From Amyelois transitella (lineage: Eukaryota; Arthropoda; Insecta; Lepidoptera; Pyralidae), in assembly GCF_032362555.1 (NCBI RefSeq), contig NC_083534.1, positions 2,465,001 through 2,529,000 on the forward strand: a stretch of 64,000 nt of DNA. Reading direction: 5' to 3'. The translations under genes and the position numbers were made by a program. Positions 43,844-55,745 of this stretch are shown one piece after another. Within the stretch, counting starts at the first letter, position 1. Every line of letters begins with the position of its first letter. The notes below the pieces were generated by a model. The model was given only the letters and a program-made list of their open reading frames with translations, was not told where the DNA came from and did not search any database.

Positions 43844-44456
43844 GATCAAACTTTACATCAGATGGCGGTGTGTCATAGTGATATTGAAAGGAGAGTGAAC
43901 GCGGGGAACATGGTGAATGGAGCTTTGCATGCCTTTATGAGCAGTCTTTGTGTGCACAGGGGCGTGTTGGTCCCGACATTAATGTATGGGAGTGAAAGTT
44001 GGGTATGGCAAAAGAAGCACGAAAGCAGAATAAATGCAGTGGAAATGAGAGCGTTAAGGAGTATGTTGGGTGTGAAATTGAGTGACCGGATAAGGAACAG
44101 CGTGATAAGGGAATGTTGTGATGTGAAAGAAGATGTAGTTACAGGAATAGAAAAGGGTATGTTGAGAAGGTTCGGTCATGTGGAGAGGATGAATGAAAAC
44201 AGGTTGACTAAGCAGATATACACGGAGAGTGTGGAGGGAAAGGTCGGGGTGGGGAGACCTAGACGAACATATCTTGATCAAATTAAGGACGTCCTGGTAA
44301 AGGGTCAGGTCAAAAGTACCCGAAACCGCCGAGCTTGCATGAAGAGAGTTATGAATGTAGATGAAGCAAAGGAAGTATGCAGGGATCGTGGCAAGTGGAA
44401 AGAGGTAGTCTCTGCCTACCCCTCCGGGAAAGAGGCGTGATTTTATGTATGTATGT
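43844..44456 (+). mobile_element. 5'-truncated RTE-type LINE with 13-bp TSD
   Basis: It is flanked by ATGTAGTTATCGG (43831-43843 and 44457-44469). It carries the intact C-terminal 192 residues of an RTE-type reverse transcriptase (43862-44440), with PTLMYGSESW, NAVEMRALRSMLG, RRFGHVERM and GRPRRTYLDQ, then a short 3' tail ending (TATG)n. The undamaged frame and exact TSD indicate a recent insertion. Lack of the palm domain makes it inactive. Confidence 0.92.
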
Positions 44457-45499
44457 ATGTAGTTATCGGTAATATCTATACTTTTGAACCTTTTGGGGTA
44501 GAAACTCTGGGACCGGGGGGCCTATCTGCCCATCAGCTTTTCCGACAATTGTCGAAAAAGCTAATTGAGGTATCTCTTGACCGGAGGGCTGGAAATTATC
44601 TGGCTCAGTGAATCAGCTTTGCCATTCGAATTGGCAATGCTGCCAGCCTTCTGGGCACATTCCCGCATGTTGATGCTATGCAAGGACTGTACAATTTATA
44701 AATTTAATTTTAGTTTGTAGTCATCTTTTTTCTTTCTTTTTATAAGTAGTTTTAGTTTTAATTTGATTATTGCATTGAATTTGATAATTGTAATCTCTAT
44801 TATTGTCCTAAGATGATTTTCTTCACTTAGGGTTATTCTATTTTTTTAAATAATAAATGCGAAAGTTAGTCTTGAGTGCCACTGCGTAGTGAAAACACGT
44901 GTTTATTCTAACCTATTTCGGACTTTTTCAAGTTTAATAATAAAAATGTGAAAAAAAAACGCGCTAATAGTACACTACCTCAGAGGTGGCAAGGAAACGG
45001 ATGCATATTATGATGCTTGCAACTTTTTGCATCGTTATATCACAGAAACGGTAGCTTTGTTGAAATAAATTATTGATACCTTTTTTATAGATAACTTTAT
45101 GATCTACAATTTATGTCTGAGGTAATTTTCCGATTTGAAAAACTTACCGTTTTAAAGAAAATTGCGATACACCCAATTTTTTACCTTTGACCGTGAGTAA
45201 ATTTTTTTCCTTAAACCGGAATCATGGGGAATTTTGAAATAATGCTTTTGATTGTGTTTTAAATAATTATACTCATTTTCAGCTTGATGGGAATTAATGT
45301 AGCTATGTAGTATTTTTTTCATAGTAATTAGTAGCGGCCCGCTTGTGCAGCAAACGGTTCAAGCCAAAGCCGACTTTAGGCGCTACAGGTTACGGCGCTA
45401 AATCCACTGCGGGTAACGCAACGTGTGTTCGCGGTTCTACAGAACAACGTCTATGGATAAACTGAAAAATTAAGATTTTTTTTTCTTCGTATTTTTTCG

Positions 45500-45690
45500 G
45501 GATAAAAAGTATCCTATTTTACGCCCAGGATAATAAGGTATAATTATACCAAGTTTCATCAAAATCGAACCGTTAGTTTTCACGTGATGCCTGAACATAC
45601 AGACAGACAGACAAAAATTTTTTTAATCACATTTTTGTGTTTGGTATCGATCCAGTAACACCCCCTGCTATTTATTTTTTCAATATTTTC
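45500..45690. mobile_element. Mobile-element remnant
   Basis: GGATAAAAAGTATCCTATTT, ACCAAGTTTCATCAAAATCG, AACCGTTAGTTTTCACGTGA and ACAGACAGACAGACAAAAAT are text common to insect Helitron or TIR repeats. A partial relative lies at 53310-53490. Confidence 0.45.
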
Positions 45691-46039
45691 AATGTACAGA
45701 ATTGACCTTTCTACAGATTTATTATATGTATAGATTTAATACCTAAGTAGGATAGTACAAATTTTTTGGCTCTCTGAAAGATACCCTACCTACATCTCTT
45801 TTATCTGAATACCTATTTACTTATGTACCGTCTGCAAAAACCAAATGAAGCTTTTTTAATGAATATAATGTTTAAAATAGAAACAAATTTAAATTCAAAA
45901 TATGATTTTAGGTACTTAGTAATTTAAGTATTTTTTTCTTTTTTAACTCTAAAACTGCAATATGTTTCAAATATAAACATGTAAAAATAAAAAAATAATT
46001 TAATTTCAGACATGGCAACACAACGTTCTCTACATGGTC

Positions 46040-46433
46040 AATCAGCAGCCATATAAACTTATGAACCGGACCCCGTATGTAAAAAACGCAAAATCGCCAT
46101 GCGAGCCACGCCGAACTACGTCACTGTTTCGCCAGAACCGACAGGTATCCGATGATTAATCTTGCATCGTACGATCCACCGGTTTCTTTCCAGCCAGCGA
46201 AGCCAGTGCCGACCGCGTGCTCGGGCGAATATTACGTGTCGCCGCGACCGCCGTCATCCGCCAACTTTTTCGAAAATCGAATAACTTTTCAAATGTGGAA
46301 TTAGCGAATGAAAATCTGAATTATCGAACGCTTTCGCTGGTTTATTGTAAATTTGTGACTGGTCATAGAGTGTATATTTTTTTTTGTGGTGCTTTTTGGG
46401 ATTTTTTTTTCGCCAATTTGGAGTGCTGGAAAG
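46040..46433 (+). promoter_or_regulatory. Probable promoter and 5' non-coding exon
   Basis: TATAAA at 46052-46057 follows a TCAATCAG box. The next 350 bases are GC- and CpG-richer than their surroundings, include ACGTCAC (46118) and end at a consensus donor AAG|GTGAGT (46433/46434). No long open frame starts inside. The combination looks like a 5' UTR exon. The best downstream partner in the window is the exon at 61282, which would make a 15-kb repeat-filled intron; this link is inference. Confidence 0.45.
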
Positions 46434-47061
46434 GTGAGTTAAATTTTTAATAATAAAAATAAATGCGTATTTTCACATTTTCAGATATACAGCGTTTTTA
46501 AATAAAAAAAATTAAATAAAATTTTTAATTTAATATTTTTATTTTAATTACATATTTAAATAATACTTATATATCAAAATATAAGCAAACACTTTTTGGG
46601 TTAAGGGAAAAAAATGTGCATTACAAAATTGAAAAAAAAAAGAATTTATTTCGCGTTCTTATTAATTAGCTTTAAGAACGCCGAACGTAGAGTTGCAGAA
46701 CTAGTATATCACGCCATCCTATATACGTACAGACGACAACAACTTTCTTTTTACACATAATTATTTCTACGAAACTCAATGTTACAATTGCTAGTTGTTG
46801 CGTGGATAATGTAGGTACTTTATTTAGAATTAAGACTTATCTATATTAATATAATTATCTTGATAATAAGTTTGGCTGTTACGCTTTTGCCACATAATTT
46901 TTGTAACAAAATTCGGAAGATAGACAAACTGGACCATTGAGAAACCTTTTTGTCTCAAAAAAAAAGGTTAAAAGGTGCGGCGAAATATTACGGGATAAGA
47001 AGTTTTAAATTTATAGAAAATTTGCAAGTGCTTACCTTTATAATATGTTTTATAATAAACA

Positions 47062-47412
47062 CTAGACCCGCCCCTTCGGGCTTCGCACGGGTGCAAAATT
47101 CGGAAAAAATGTATAATGCATTATACAATAAATAATACTTAGTACATTATTTTTATAAATCCTGTAAGGTTAAGCCTGCGTACGCAATGTAAGCGGCAAG
47201 AAATGTAAGAAATTACGACACCACATTTAGAAACCCTGAAAATAACAGTATTTCTCCATTATTAAATAGATGTTATTATACATAAAAACCTTCCTCTTGA
47301 ATCACTCTACCTGTTACAAAAAACCGCATCAAAATCCGTTGCGTAATTTTAAAGATTTAAGCATACAGACAAACAGACTAAAATAGCGACTTTGTTTTAT
47401 ACTATGTAGTGA
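47062..47412 (-). mobile_element. Helitron-like element, family 3, complete
   Basis: On the minus strand it runs from TCACTACATAGTATAAAACA to GAAGGGGCGGGTCTAG. The host bases are A before the TC and T after the CTAG, read on the element strand. A GC-rich stem (CCCGCCCCTTCGGG) lies next to the 3' end. Confidence 0.7.
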
Positions 47413-47748
47413 TATACTATTGTTTATGTTACATTTTTTAAAATAAATAGTTGTATGCTACATGATATACAATCTACATATGTTATTTTAATTGCCAAAT
47501 GTGCAAATCACTGAAATTCGTAGTTGTCATAATATTATATGTATAGTCATGTTAAAAAGAAACTAAAGAAAAGCTGAAAAAAAAAAACATTTAATTCATG
47601 CGAAATTATTTACAAGTATTTGTTTAATTTTACTATGTACGAGTAGGTACATCAATGTACCGTGATATTACCCGGGTGCATTAAATAGTGCTTTGGATAT
47701 ACTTATGTATATAACCTTGGTAATATACGCCAGGTATAGATAAATGCA

Positions 47749-47860
47749 TAATTCCGACGCCTTCAAAGGAAGAATATGTGTTCACAGAAACTAACTATAC
47801 CTAAATACTTAAGACCTATATCCTATATTGTAACCATATTCAAGGAATAAGTGATTATGA
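47749..47860 (+). repeat. Short repeat shared with 62799-62900
   Basis: CATAATTCCGACGCCTTCAA, AGGAAGAATATGTGTT, AAATACTTAAGACCTATAT and TTGTAACCATATT recur in the same order at 62799-62900. This could be the 3' end of a LINE. Confidence 0.65.
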
Positions 47861-49684
47861 TTATAGGTAAATTATTTTAATATTTGACATGCATAAATTT
47901 CAATAAAAATTTCGCTTTTTATTTTTTTTATAATATAAATAAAAGAATAATGATTTATTTATTCACAAATTAACCATTTATTTAAAGCAATTGGCATGGT
48001 ATTAAAAACTTACGATGAAAATACAAAAATAAAAAGATGCAGATAAGTACATAGGTAGGTACCTACTTATAAAAAATACACTAAAGAAAAAATAAGTGAT
48101 TTGAATTCAAATTATACAACCGCAATGATTTTTCTGAGAAATCTGTGCATCCTGTCCTAAACTATTAATATTTGTATAGTCTATTGTAACAAGTAATAAA
48201 TAAACTTTATTAAAAAATGATATAAGATGTACAGTACAATACTTTTGAAGTCAAGAATATATGTATAAACGATGAAAAAATGTAATGGAAACGGTCGTGA
48301 TGGTAAACATGGCCCAAATATAGACTTTTCGTGTTTTGACACAATAATTTCCTGGACATTCTTACAGTCACAGCGTACTCTTATTTTTTTGTCAGAGAAA
48401 ATACAGAAAGAGATGTTTAAAAATAGTTATCAATACAATGTGAAATACTAAACAATTTTATTTCTTATTTATCTTATTTCTTTTCAGGCATCAAATGTCC
48501 AGGCGTGATGAATAAAAATATTTTATTCAGAATTTTTAACATCTGGGCCAAATTATTTTATTATTTAATGGTTTTTGTGTCTGTTCATCACAAACTTACA
48601 AATAAGTACTTATACACATCTTTTCCCTTTATTATGAGTATGAATATCACTGTTTTAAACATTTTTTGGCCTTGATGTACGAGTAAGTATCACTAAGTAC
48701 AATGAATTTATCTGGAGTAATCTTCGGACAAATCTTAGGAGAATAAAAACTGAACTGAACATGATAAATTTACATTAATTTTATCAATAATTTGAAAAAC
48801 AACCGTTATTTTATAAAACTTATTAAGTACTCTATCTTTTTCTTAAATTAATTAATAACTAAGTATTGAAATCGTAGAAATGTGTAATAACATAGGTAGG
48901 TACTCATTTCGAATATACATTGATCTTCAGATATGTTAATAAACAGTGGGTTTGATGGAATTTGTCCTCTGACAGCTATACAATGCAATGCGATAAGATA
49001 AACTCTTTGATATTAATTTAAAGGAATAAGTGAGTGACGTCAAAAACATGCGCGCACGCGCGTAAAAACTTTAGCAGATTACTTTATAATTCAGTGTCGG
49101 TTTCAAAGTGCAGTTACTTCAGCAAAAAACTATGTGTCAGGTCAGGATTATCATTACCTAACTATTTATATGTACTCGTAATAAACACCCTGTCTAATCC
49201 GCGAACTATATTTCACAATGTTGTAAAAAAATAATTTAAGAAGAAAATACTTACTTAAACTGATTTTTAAACAGTTTATGAAATATAGTACGATATTTAT
49301 TATTCAGGTATATGTACAAATTTAAAAAAAATCGAAAATTATTTTTTACTAATTTTATCGATCCGGCCGCGTGAAGTATTATGTCCATCTCAGTCTCAGT
49401 GCACCACTTTCACGCAGATCAGATAGGCAACAAACAAACAATCACACGCATTTATAAAATTAGTACGGATCCAAATTACCTATGTTGTCTTAGGCTTTGT
49501 TTAGTTCCGGACCGGTCTCTCACAATCTTACCGTTAATTTGTACCAAGTACCTACTTGGGAACCCTTTGGTAGCCAACAAAGCAACATTTCGGAGAATAC
49601 CTAGAGGAAATCATGTATTTTCAATAATTTCAAATGGTCCGAAAAGCTTTGTGTCCGGTTTCGACTCACACTTGGCTTGTTTCA

Positions 49685-49845
49685 GTGGGGCCCATCTGCC
49701 GACCAGGTGTCAATGGTCCATTCTGTCAATGGTCAAAAAAGCTAATTGAGGTAGGTATCTCGTGACCGCAGGGCTGTAAATTATCTGGCTCGGAGAATCA
49801 GCACTGCCATTCAAAATGGCTACGCAGGGACTGTACAATTTGTAA
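49685..49845 (+). pseudogene. Second fragment of the retroelement C-terminus
   Basis: GCCCATCTGCC, AAAAGCTAATTGAGGTA, GTAAATTATCTGGCTC and ATCAGCACTGCCATTC align with 44520-44640. The frame is broken. Confidence 0.6.
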
Positions 49846-49867
49846 ATTTATCTAATTCATTCATATA

Positions 49868-49950
49868 ATCACGTCTATATCCCTTGCGGGGTAGACAGAG
49901 CTAGCAGTCTTGAAATTCTGGCCACGTTTAGCTGTTGAACCACACGGCAT
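49868..49950 (-). mobile_element. (ATGT)n-tailed retroposon, fragment
   Basis: AATCACGTCTATATCCCTTG to GGCCACGTTTAGCTG, then directly GAACCACACGGCA: tail and extreme head joined by an internal deletion. Confidence 0.85.
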
Positions 49951-50359
49951 TTTTAGTTTGAAATTATGATTATTTCGATATAGTATCAAGAATGAACTGA
50001 AAATCCTAATTCAGAAACTGGCATCTGTTTTGAATTAGAAGATAATCATTGTTTTATTATTACAATTTTGTAATAAATTTTCTTTGGTAAAATGAGCTAA
50101 AAACATTGATATAATATACGGGTACGTTTTATATATGTATATTTGCCTACCTGAAACCCCATAAAGTTAAGTGCCCTCCGTGACGGGGACAGACAACAAC
50201 ATAAGTGTGATTACATTTTTCACGGCTAATTGAAAATTAATTTTCGGAACGTCTGACAATAACGTAAATTATTTTATTAATTCCTTACTTTTTACCTGAA
50301 CGATTCTTTTAAATAGTTCGTGTGCTATATACTTAACTTATACTCTGCACTACATACAA

Positions 50360-50528
50360 ACATTTAATCACGTCTACATCCCTTGCGTGGTAGACAGAGA
50401 CGACTGTTTTGAAAAGACACATTCAGCTGTTTGGCTTAATGATAGAGTTGAGATGCAAATAGTGACAGGTTTCTAGATTTTTATCAAACCCTTAGTCGCC
50501 TTTTACGACACCCATGGGAACAAAATGA
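50360..50528 (-). mobile_element. (ATGT)n-tailed retroposon, diverged
   Basis: AATCACGTCTACATCCCTTG, GTAGACAGAGACGAC, AATAGTGACAGG and TTAGTCGCCTTTTACGACAC in minus orientation. Confidence 0.82.
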
Positions 50529-51629
50529 CTTATTCATTTATAATATCAACTAGTTGGGTTGGGATATGACTAAGTACAGTGTCCGGCACGTAAGTTGAAC
50601 CTATTCTATGGATGCTGCGCAAAAGATATTTGCATCCCGGAAGTGTCAAATTCTAGGGTCAACTTATGTGCCGGGTGCCGTACTTATATTTAAAAAAAAA
50701 CCATTCTTGCATAACAAACTGCAAATTAATTCTGATATTTAAAGTGTACATAACTATAGTTATTATAATGAAGATGAATAAAAACCGTTCTAAATATAAC
50801 CAGGCGGACTTCGGAACCAGCTTGGCCGGTCAAATTTGCAGGTCAGCGACCTCTAAGGTGAATATTATACACATAACAATTACATAAGCGTTTGTCAATG
50901 TTGCATTTGCAACAAAATTGCATCTAGGTATATTAATTTATAATCAAATAATTGAATCTATTTTTACGATAGGCAATATTTAGCAACCTTTCACTTTCTG
51001 GATCTCAATTCTTTCAAGTCATTCAACATGGCTTATCAGTCTTGTCTTGTGATATCATTTATTTGCAAAATTAACTGGTGGTTTGTAAAATACAATTGTG
51101 AAATAAAATTGATTAGGAACCTAAAATGATGTCCATGCCTACAGGCAAACGATCACCGCATCCTACTTTTACTTCATCCAAATGTCTACATTCTTTAATC
51201 ATAACTTTCTGTCAGTTTCTTTTGTCGGTATATCATTCCGTGTTTAAAAAATAAGCCCTGAATTTTTTTTATCAGAATCATTAGCAGACAATGGAACAAT
51301 AATTTAATTTAAATATATACGAATTCGAATTTCGAAATCGAACGCCTGACCGTGCCCTGGTTCTCCTGACCGACATGTTTTTAACGTGTGCTCAACGGTC
51401 AAATACACAGTCGCGTCTATTAAAAAAAAATTAAAAATGTTCGGTAAAGATAACATTTTTATCCACAAATAAAAAAAAATAATAATTTTGATAGTCTTTA
51501 TCTATCTCTCGACTTGAAAAAATAACAATATTAATCGCCAAAATTTTAATAATAATATTTTTAGTCTGTTATTTAGAATAGTTGTTTTTTTATTATTTAT
51601 TAATTAATATAAATTATATCATGGATCAT

Positions 51630-51795
51630 GGTTACACGACTAACATGGGCACTTTTCCGCAATGGCTGCGGAGGTCAGATTGGAGTACCTAGCTTCTTGA
51701 AGAACCTGGGTGAGTTCACCCAATCAAGGATCCATGGTCAAGAGCGAACCTCGGGCTCCTCTCCAGAGTGGTGAGGATGTAACGGGGAACAGCCA
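51630..51795 (-). mobile_element. Short interspersed repeat, 'CCGGTTACATCCTCACC' family
   Basis: TGGCTGCGGAGGTCAGATTG and GGTGAGGATGTAACGGGGAA are the reverse complement of the 18745 copy. Confidence 0.55.
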
Positions 51796-51889
51796 GCAGA
51801 ATAGCCAGGAGAAAAGAGGATTCGACAAAAGCCTTCAATCCAAGCCTATCTCTGCTCATAACAAGTTTTATATTAGTTACAAGCTGTGC

Positions 51890-52140
51890 CCGCGACTTCG
51901 TCCGCGTGGAATAGTTATTTTGGGTATCAAGTCCTCAAGGATGAATAATTTTCCCCGTATTTTTCACATACTCCATTATTTCTTTGATCCTTATAGTTGC
52001 AGCGTGATGATATATAGCCTAAAGCCTGCCTCGATAAATTGTCAATTTAACGCAAAAATAATTTTTCAACTCGAACCAGTAATTCTTTGAGATTAGCGCG
52101 TTCAAACAAACAAACTCTTCAGCTTTATAATATTAGTACC
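51890..52140 (-). mobile_element. Helitron-like element, family 1
   Basis: In minus orientation: GCTGTGCCCGCGACTTCGTC at the 3' end and CAGCTTTATAATATTAGTAC at the 5' end. The terminal CTAG has decayed. Confidence 0.7.
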
Positions 52141-52435
52141 TATATATTAAGCTTAAGCAACTGCGCATACACGTTTAGGATGCTAAGTTGGAACAATTTT
52201 AGTCATTAAGAAACCCTGTATCTTATTAGTTAGTGTCTGTTGTGTTGCATTATCTATACTTACCTACATATAATGAAACAGTAACAGTGTAATATTTTGT
52301 CTGTACATTTAGTATTTTTGACTGAAATGGATAGAGGGACACTTGGAATGAATAATAGAAAGCAAAAATATTGTTTTTTAAATTTCTTTTCTGTCTGTCT
52401 GTATCTGACTGTACGATTAAGATTCAACTCGAAAT

Positions 52436-52467
52436 TTACGCGGACGGAGTCGCGGGCAACAGCTAGT
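52436..52467 (+). mobile_element. Helitron-like 3' end only
   Basis: CGCGGACGGAGTCGCGGGCA then ACAGCTAGTA, the shared family 1 terminus, followed by a TAAATAAATAAATA run. Confidence 0.5.
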
Positions 52468-52654
52468 AAATAAATAAATAAATATCTAGGTACAAACTTC
52501 ACTCGCCGCTGCATGCCCTGTAAGTGCACCCACATGGCATGTTGCATCGTTCAAGGTCATGTGATGAGATTACATAACCTCGTAATTGTAAACTACAATG
52601 ACTGTTAACGACATAGAGAGCGGATATGATACAGAAATGCATGGTATCCACATA

Positions 52655-52722
52655 AATAAAATCACGCCTCTTTTCCGGTGGGGTAGGCAGAGACTACCCC
52701 TTTCCACTTGCCAAGATGTCTG
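52655..52722 (-). mobile_element. RTE-type LINE, 3' end
   Basis: AAAATCACGCCTCTTTTCCG, GTGGGGTAGGCAGAGACTAC and CCCTTTCCACTTGCCA are the reverse complement of the last 65 bases of the RTE copy at 43844-44456. Confidence 0.85.
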
Positions 52723-52839
52723 CTTATTTTTTTAGTTTTTTCTCTTTTATAACATTTCTCATTCAAGCTCATTGTGCATATTTTCTTCCAAGATTTTGCA
52801 AGAAATGAGGACAAAAGCTGAATTGAATGCCTCTAGTGT

Positions 52840-53030
52840 GGCTCCCAGTACTTAAGAGTAGACTCCATACTCATGGATGTCGTAGAAGGTGACTACGGGA
52901 TAGGCTAACAACCTGTCACTATTTGAATCTCAATTCCAGCATTAAGCCATACAGCTGAACGTGGCCTTTCAGTCTTTCAAGTTTGATGGCTTTGTCTGCC
53001 CCGTAAGGGATAAATACGTGATTAGATGTA
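52840..53030 (+). mobile_element. (ATGT)n-tailed retroposon, diverged
   Basis: GTGTGGCTCCCAGTACTTAA, CATGGATGTCGTAGAAGGTG, ACAACCTGTCACTATTTGAA, CTGCCCCGTAAGGGATAAAT and a degenerate tail. Confidence 0.85.
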
Positions 53031-53309
53031 GTATGCATGTACCAAATATAGTGGTGCTATAAAGTGCAAAATGCATACAAAATATATGTTATACATAAGA
53101 GTATCTGCCGTTAGATCTGTGATCATGTCATACGATATCACAGGCATTACGATATCGCTAAGAAGATTAATTCCAATATTTCCATATTTTATTTGACAAA
53201 CTTTCACTCACGATCTCACAGTTATACACCGACAAGACTTTAAGTGCACGCGCAAACTCATAGCGTATTCGTGATATACCTACTAGTTTTGCTGGATCTT
53301 ATCTTGTAC

Positions 53310-53495
53310 CAGAGGCCGCCCGCGACTTCGTACGCGTGGAATCAATCCCTCGGGAACTCCGGGATAAAAAGTAGTCTATATGTGATTCTGGGTCTTCAGC
53401 TACCTACGTACCAAATTTCATCGTAATCGGTTCAGTAGTTTTTGCGTGAAATAGTAACAAACAAACACTCACAAACTTTTGCATTTATAATATTT
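53310..53495 (-). mobile_element. Helitron-like remnant
   Basis: It begins GGCCGCCCGCGACTTCGTAC, the family 1-style terminus in reverse, followed by GGGATAAAAAGTAGTCTATA and CAAATTTCATCGTAATCGGT. It is 5' truncated near a TTATAATATTTGTAC end. Confidence 0.5.
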
Positions 53496-53649
53496 GTACG
53501 ATTATCATCTCAGTGATGTCGTTTTGCAGCAAGTCAGCTTGCTATGAAATTATTTGGTAAAAGGTCTCTGGAAATATAACGTACTTTTCGATTAAAAAGT
53601 TTGTTAATATGTCATCTCCTACATCATAGCAACATATTGGTGGGCCTTA

Positions 53650-53691
53650 TTCTCAATTCTATCATTAAGCCAAATAGCTGAACGTGGCTGG
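53650..53691 (+). mobile_element. Left half of a retroposon split by the BEL element
   Basis: TCTCAATTCTATCATTAAGC then CAAATAGCTGAACGTGGC is the middle of the (ATGT)n-tailed retroposon. The expected continuation resumes at 58846 after the BEL element. Confidence 0.85.
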
Positions 53692-53793
53692 TGAGGACAA
53701 CTAGTCCTGAATTATAATTTTTGACGAAATAAAACTTTGGACTCGATAAAAAGATGTGTATTCGGAAAAACGTTCAAAAAAAAGGCGGGAAGA

Positions 53794-53824
<31 letters not shown>

Positions 53825-53858
53825 CTATAGAAATTGCGCACAGATAATTAATTGGCGC
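53692..53858 (-). repeat. 3' LTR of the BEL/Pao element
   Basis: It starts TGAGGACAACTAGTCCTG and ends AATTAATTGGCGC on the plus strand. It matches 58689-58845 with about six substitutions plus homopolymer-length and small indel differences, so the insertion is not very recent. Confidence 0.85.
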
Positions 53859-53890
53859 AAACATGCCCCCGGGCGTTGAAAGCCTCTCTT

Positions 53891-55408
53891 TCAACCAAAC
53901 TCTGCGTCGACGGGTAGAGGGCAAATCCTATTGAAAGCTCTTCGTATGACTCCAACAGATGTGGTGATATCTGCCACCCGAACAATTCCATCTGATCCAG
54001 GATGGACGGCAATGACTCTTCCCAATCGCCATTTGAGAGGAGGTAGATGATCTTCCTTTACGACGACCAATGCACCCAGCTTCAGTGTATCGTTGCCCTT
54101 TTGCCACTTGGTTCTGTGCTGCAACTCAGACACGAACTCCTTACTCCAACGAGCCCAAAAATGCTGGCGTAGCTGCTCTATTCGTTGGAAACGTGATAAT
54201 GAAGCAGTGGAATGGTCCTTGATATCATGCCGTGGAAGTGAAGTAAGAGGCCGGCCTATCAAAAAATGTCCTGGAGTCAATGGGGTGCAATCTGCTGGAT
54301 CGGAAGACAGAGGCGTCAGTGGACGTGAATTTAATATTGCCTCAATCTGGACTAATGTGGTGTTAAGTTCTTCAAACGTAAGGTTACAATTTCCCAACAC
54401 TCGCCTAAGGTGGAACTTTGTTGACTTAACACCCGCTTCCCAAAGACCGCCGTAATGAGGGCTATACGCAGGGATAAAATGGAATTTGATACCATCATTA
54501 GCTAATTGTTCGCTCAAGGAATCACAATTAGTTTTAAGAAACTTCGAAAGTTCATTGCAGGCCCCTACGAATGAGGTACCGTTATCGGAATAAATATCAT
54601 CGGGCTTTCCCCGTCGCGAAATAAATCGAAATAATGCTAGTAAATACTTATTACTCGTTAAGTCACTCACCAGCTCCAAATGGATAGCTTTAGTGGTGAA
54701 ACATACAAAAATTGCAATGTACACTTTTATCAGCTTACATCCGCGACCTTGCCGACTAGCAGCCATGATGGGACCAGCATAGTCCACACCAGTGCACTGA
54801 AAGGGGTAACCGCCTGGAAGGAGACGCTGCTGTGGTAAATTGCCCATTATAGGACTAACTGTTCTACCTGATATGCGACAGCAACGTACACACTTACGAT
54901 AACAACTCCTCGCTAAATTTCGTCCGCCTATAGGCCAGTACGAATCTCTAATAGAAGCCAACATCAATTGTGGGCCTGCATGCATTAACCTTATATGTTC
55001 AAATTCAAAAAGTAATTTTGTAAATTTATGAGTGGACTGTAAAATAATAGGGTGCTTTTTCTCAAAACAAAACAAGGAATTAACTAAGCGTCCTCCAACA
55101 CGCATTATTTTATTATCATCAAGAAATACATTAAATTTAATAAGGGCGCTTTTATTTGGCAATTTACGATTACCAGAAAGCATTTCATACTCAGGAAATG
55201 ATTCTTTTTGACTTTGGATAATGACAACATTTAGTGCATCCTGCAAATCATCTTGTGGCAGAAATTTACTAGTTGTAGGCTTTTTTCTACACAATTTAAT
55301 AAATTTTAAAACAGTACCTACAGTGCGGATAAGCCTTAAATGATTTGAATATCTACTAAAATCTATAAGAGTGTAACTTAGACTATCATTACGAATAGTA
55401 GCGCTCAA
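53891..55408 (-). pseudogene. BEL/Pao integrase region (505 codons open)
   Basis: From the N-terminus this shows a zinc-binding segment (H-x4-H around HIRLMH, and CYRKCVRC), then the retroviral-type integrase core with acidic residues in VDYAGP, SDNGTSF and GGLWEAG, i.e. a complete D,D,E set, then a C-terminal domain of the kind found in BEL/Pao (LKLGALVVVKED, PLKWRLGRV, RRAFNRICPLP). This part of the frame is intact, but the element around it lacks a usable polymerase. The integrase would normally be one part of a polyprotein. Confidence 0.9.
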
Positions 55409-55745
55409 AGAAACAGAAGGGCGAGTTTCAGGCAGATCGTTTAACTCTAATGATTTACATGGAGAAGACCAATGTGAAATACATATGTTGCTTTAGAAAG
55501 CTGGGACCGCTTCACCATAAATCCAAAGATTTCAGAACACTAATATGCTTTAGGTACTATTATCAATATTAGTTTTTTCAGTCATGTGACCTAACTCTAT
55601 ATATTCAGACATGAAATCTCGATACATATTGCCATAGTCAGGCTTTGATTTTAGAAGAATAAAAACATTTAGATGCCCTTTGGAATGAGTCTCCTAACAT
55701 GGAAGGACTTTGCTTCATTGGAATACGAACACAAAAATGACCATC
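55409..55745 (-). pseudogene. Residual pol segment at the deletion junction
   Basis: Minus-strand fragments in two frames correspond to the start of the pol polymerase region and to its very end before integrase. The central polymerase and RNase H coding sequence between them is absent. Several stops and at least one frameshift are visible. Confidence 0.7.

Larger units (their letters stand above)
43180..44690 (+). pseudogene. Old retroelement ORF C-terminus with two later insertions
   Basis: 43180-43490 encodes a cysteine start (CPCGD), [19 protein letters not shown] and [12 protein letters not shown]. This block is familiar from C-termini of insect and other animal retroelement polyproteins, though I cannot name the clade. 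After the insertions at 43501-43772 and 43844-44456 the same ORF continues at 43783-43843 and 44470-44690, where ETLGPGG is readable. Stops and shifts show it is dead. A second piece lies at 49685-49845. Confidence 0.65.
42541..45330. repeat. Inverted repeat arms flanking a nested retroelement cluster
   Basis: The left arm (about 42650-42945) and right arm (about 45005-45310) are reverse complements with moderate divergence: GAAGCTACATTAATTCCCAT at left against GGGAATTAATGTAGC at right, and GCAAAAAGTTGCAAGC at left against GCTTGCAACTTTTTGC at right. A Helitron-type end (CCCGCGACTCCGTCCGCG) sits at 42551 outside the left arm. Confidence 0.75.
46440..49680. other. AT-rich intron-like stretch
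   Basis: No gene is supported. It contains a Helitron-like element (47062-47412) and a short repeat (47749-47860). The remainder is unique AT-rich sequence with poly-A and poly-T runs. Confidence 0.5.

Noticed and set aside
49381..49749. 122-residue ORF
   Set aside because: Its end overlaps a degraded retroelement fragment in the wrong frame; no domain or codon bias.
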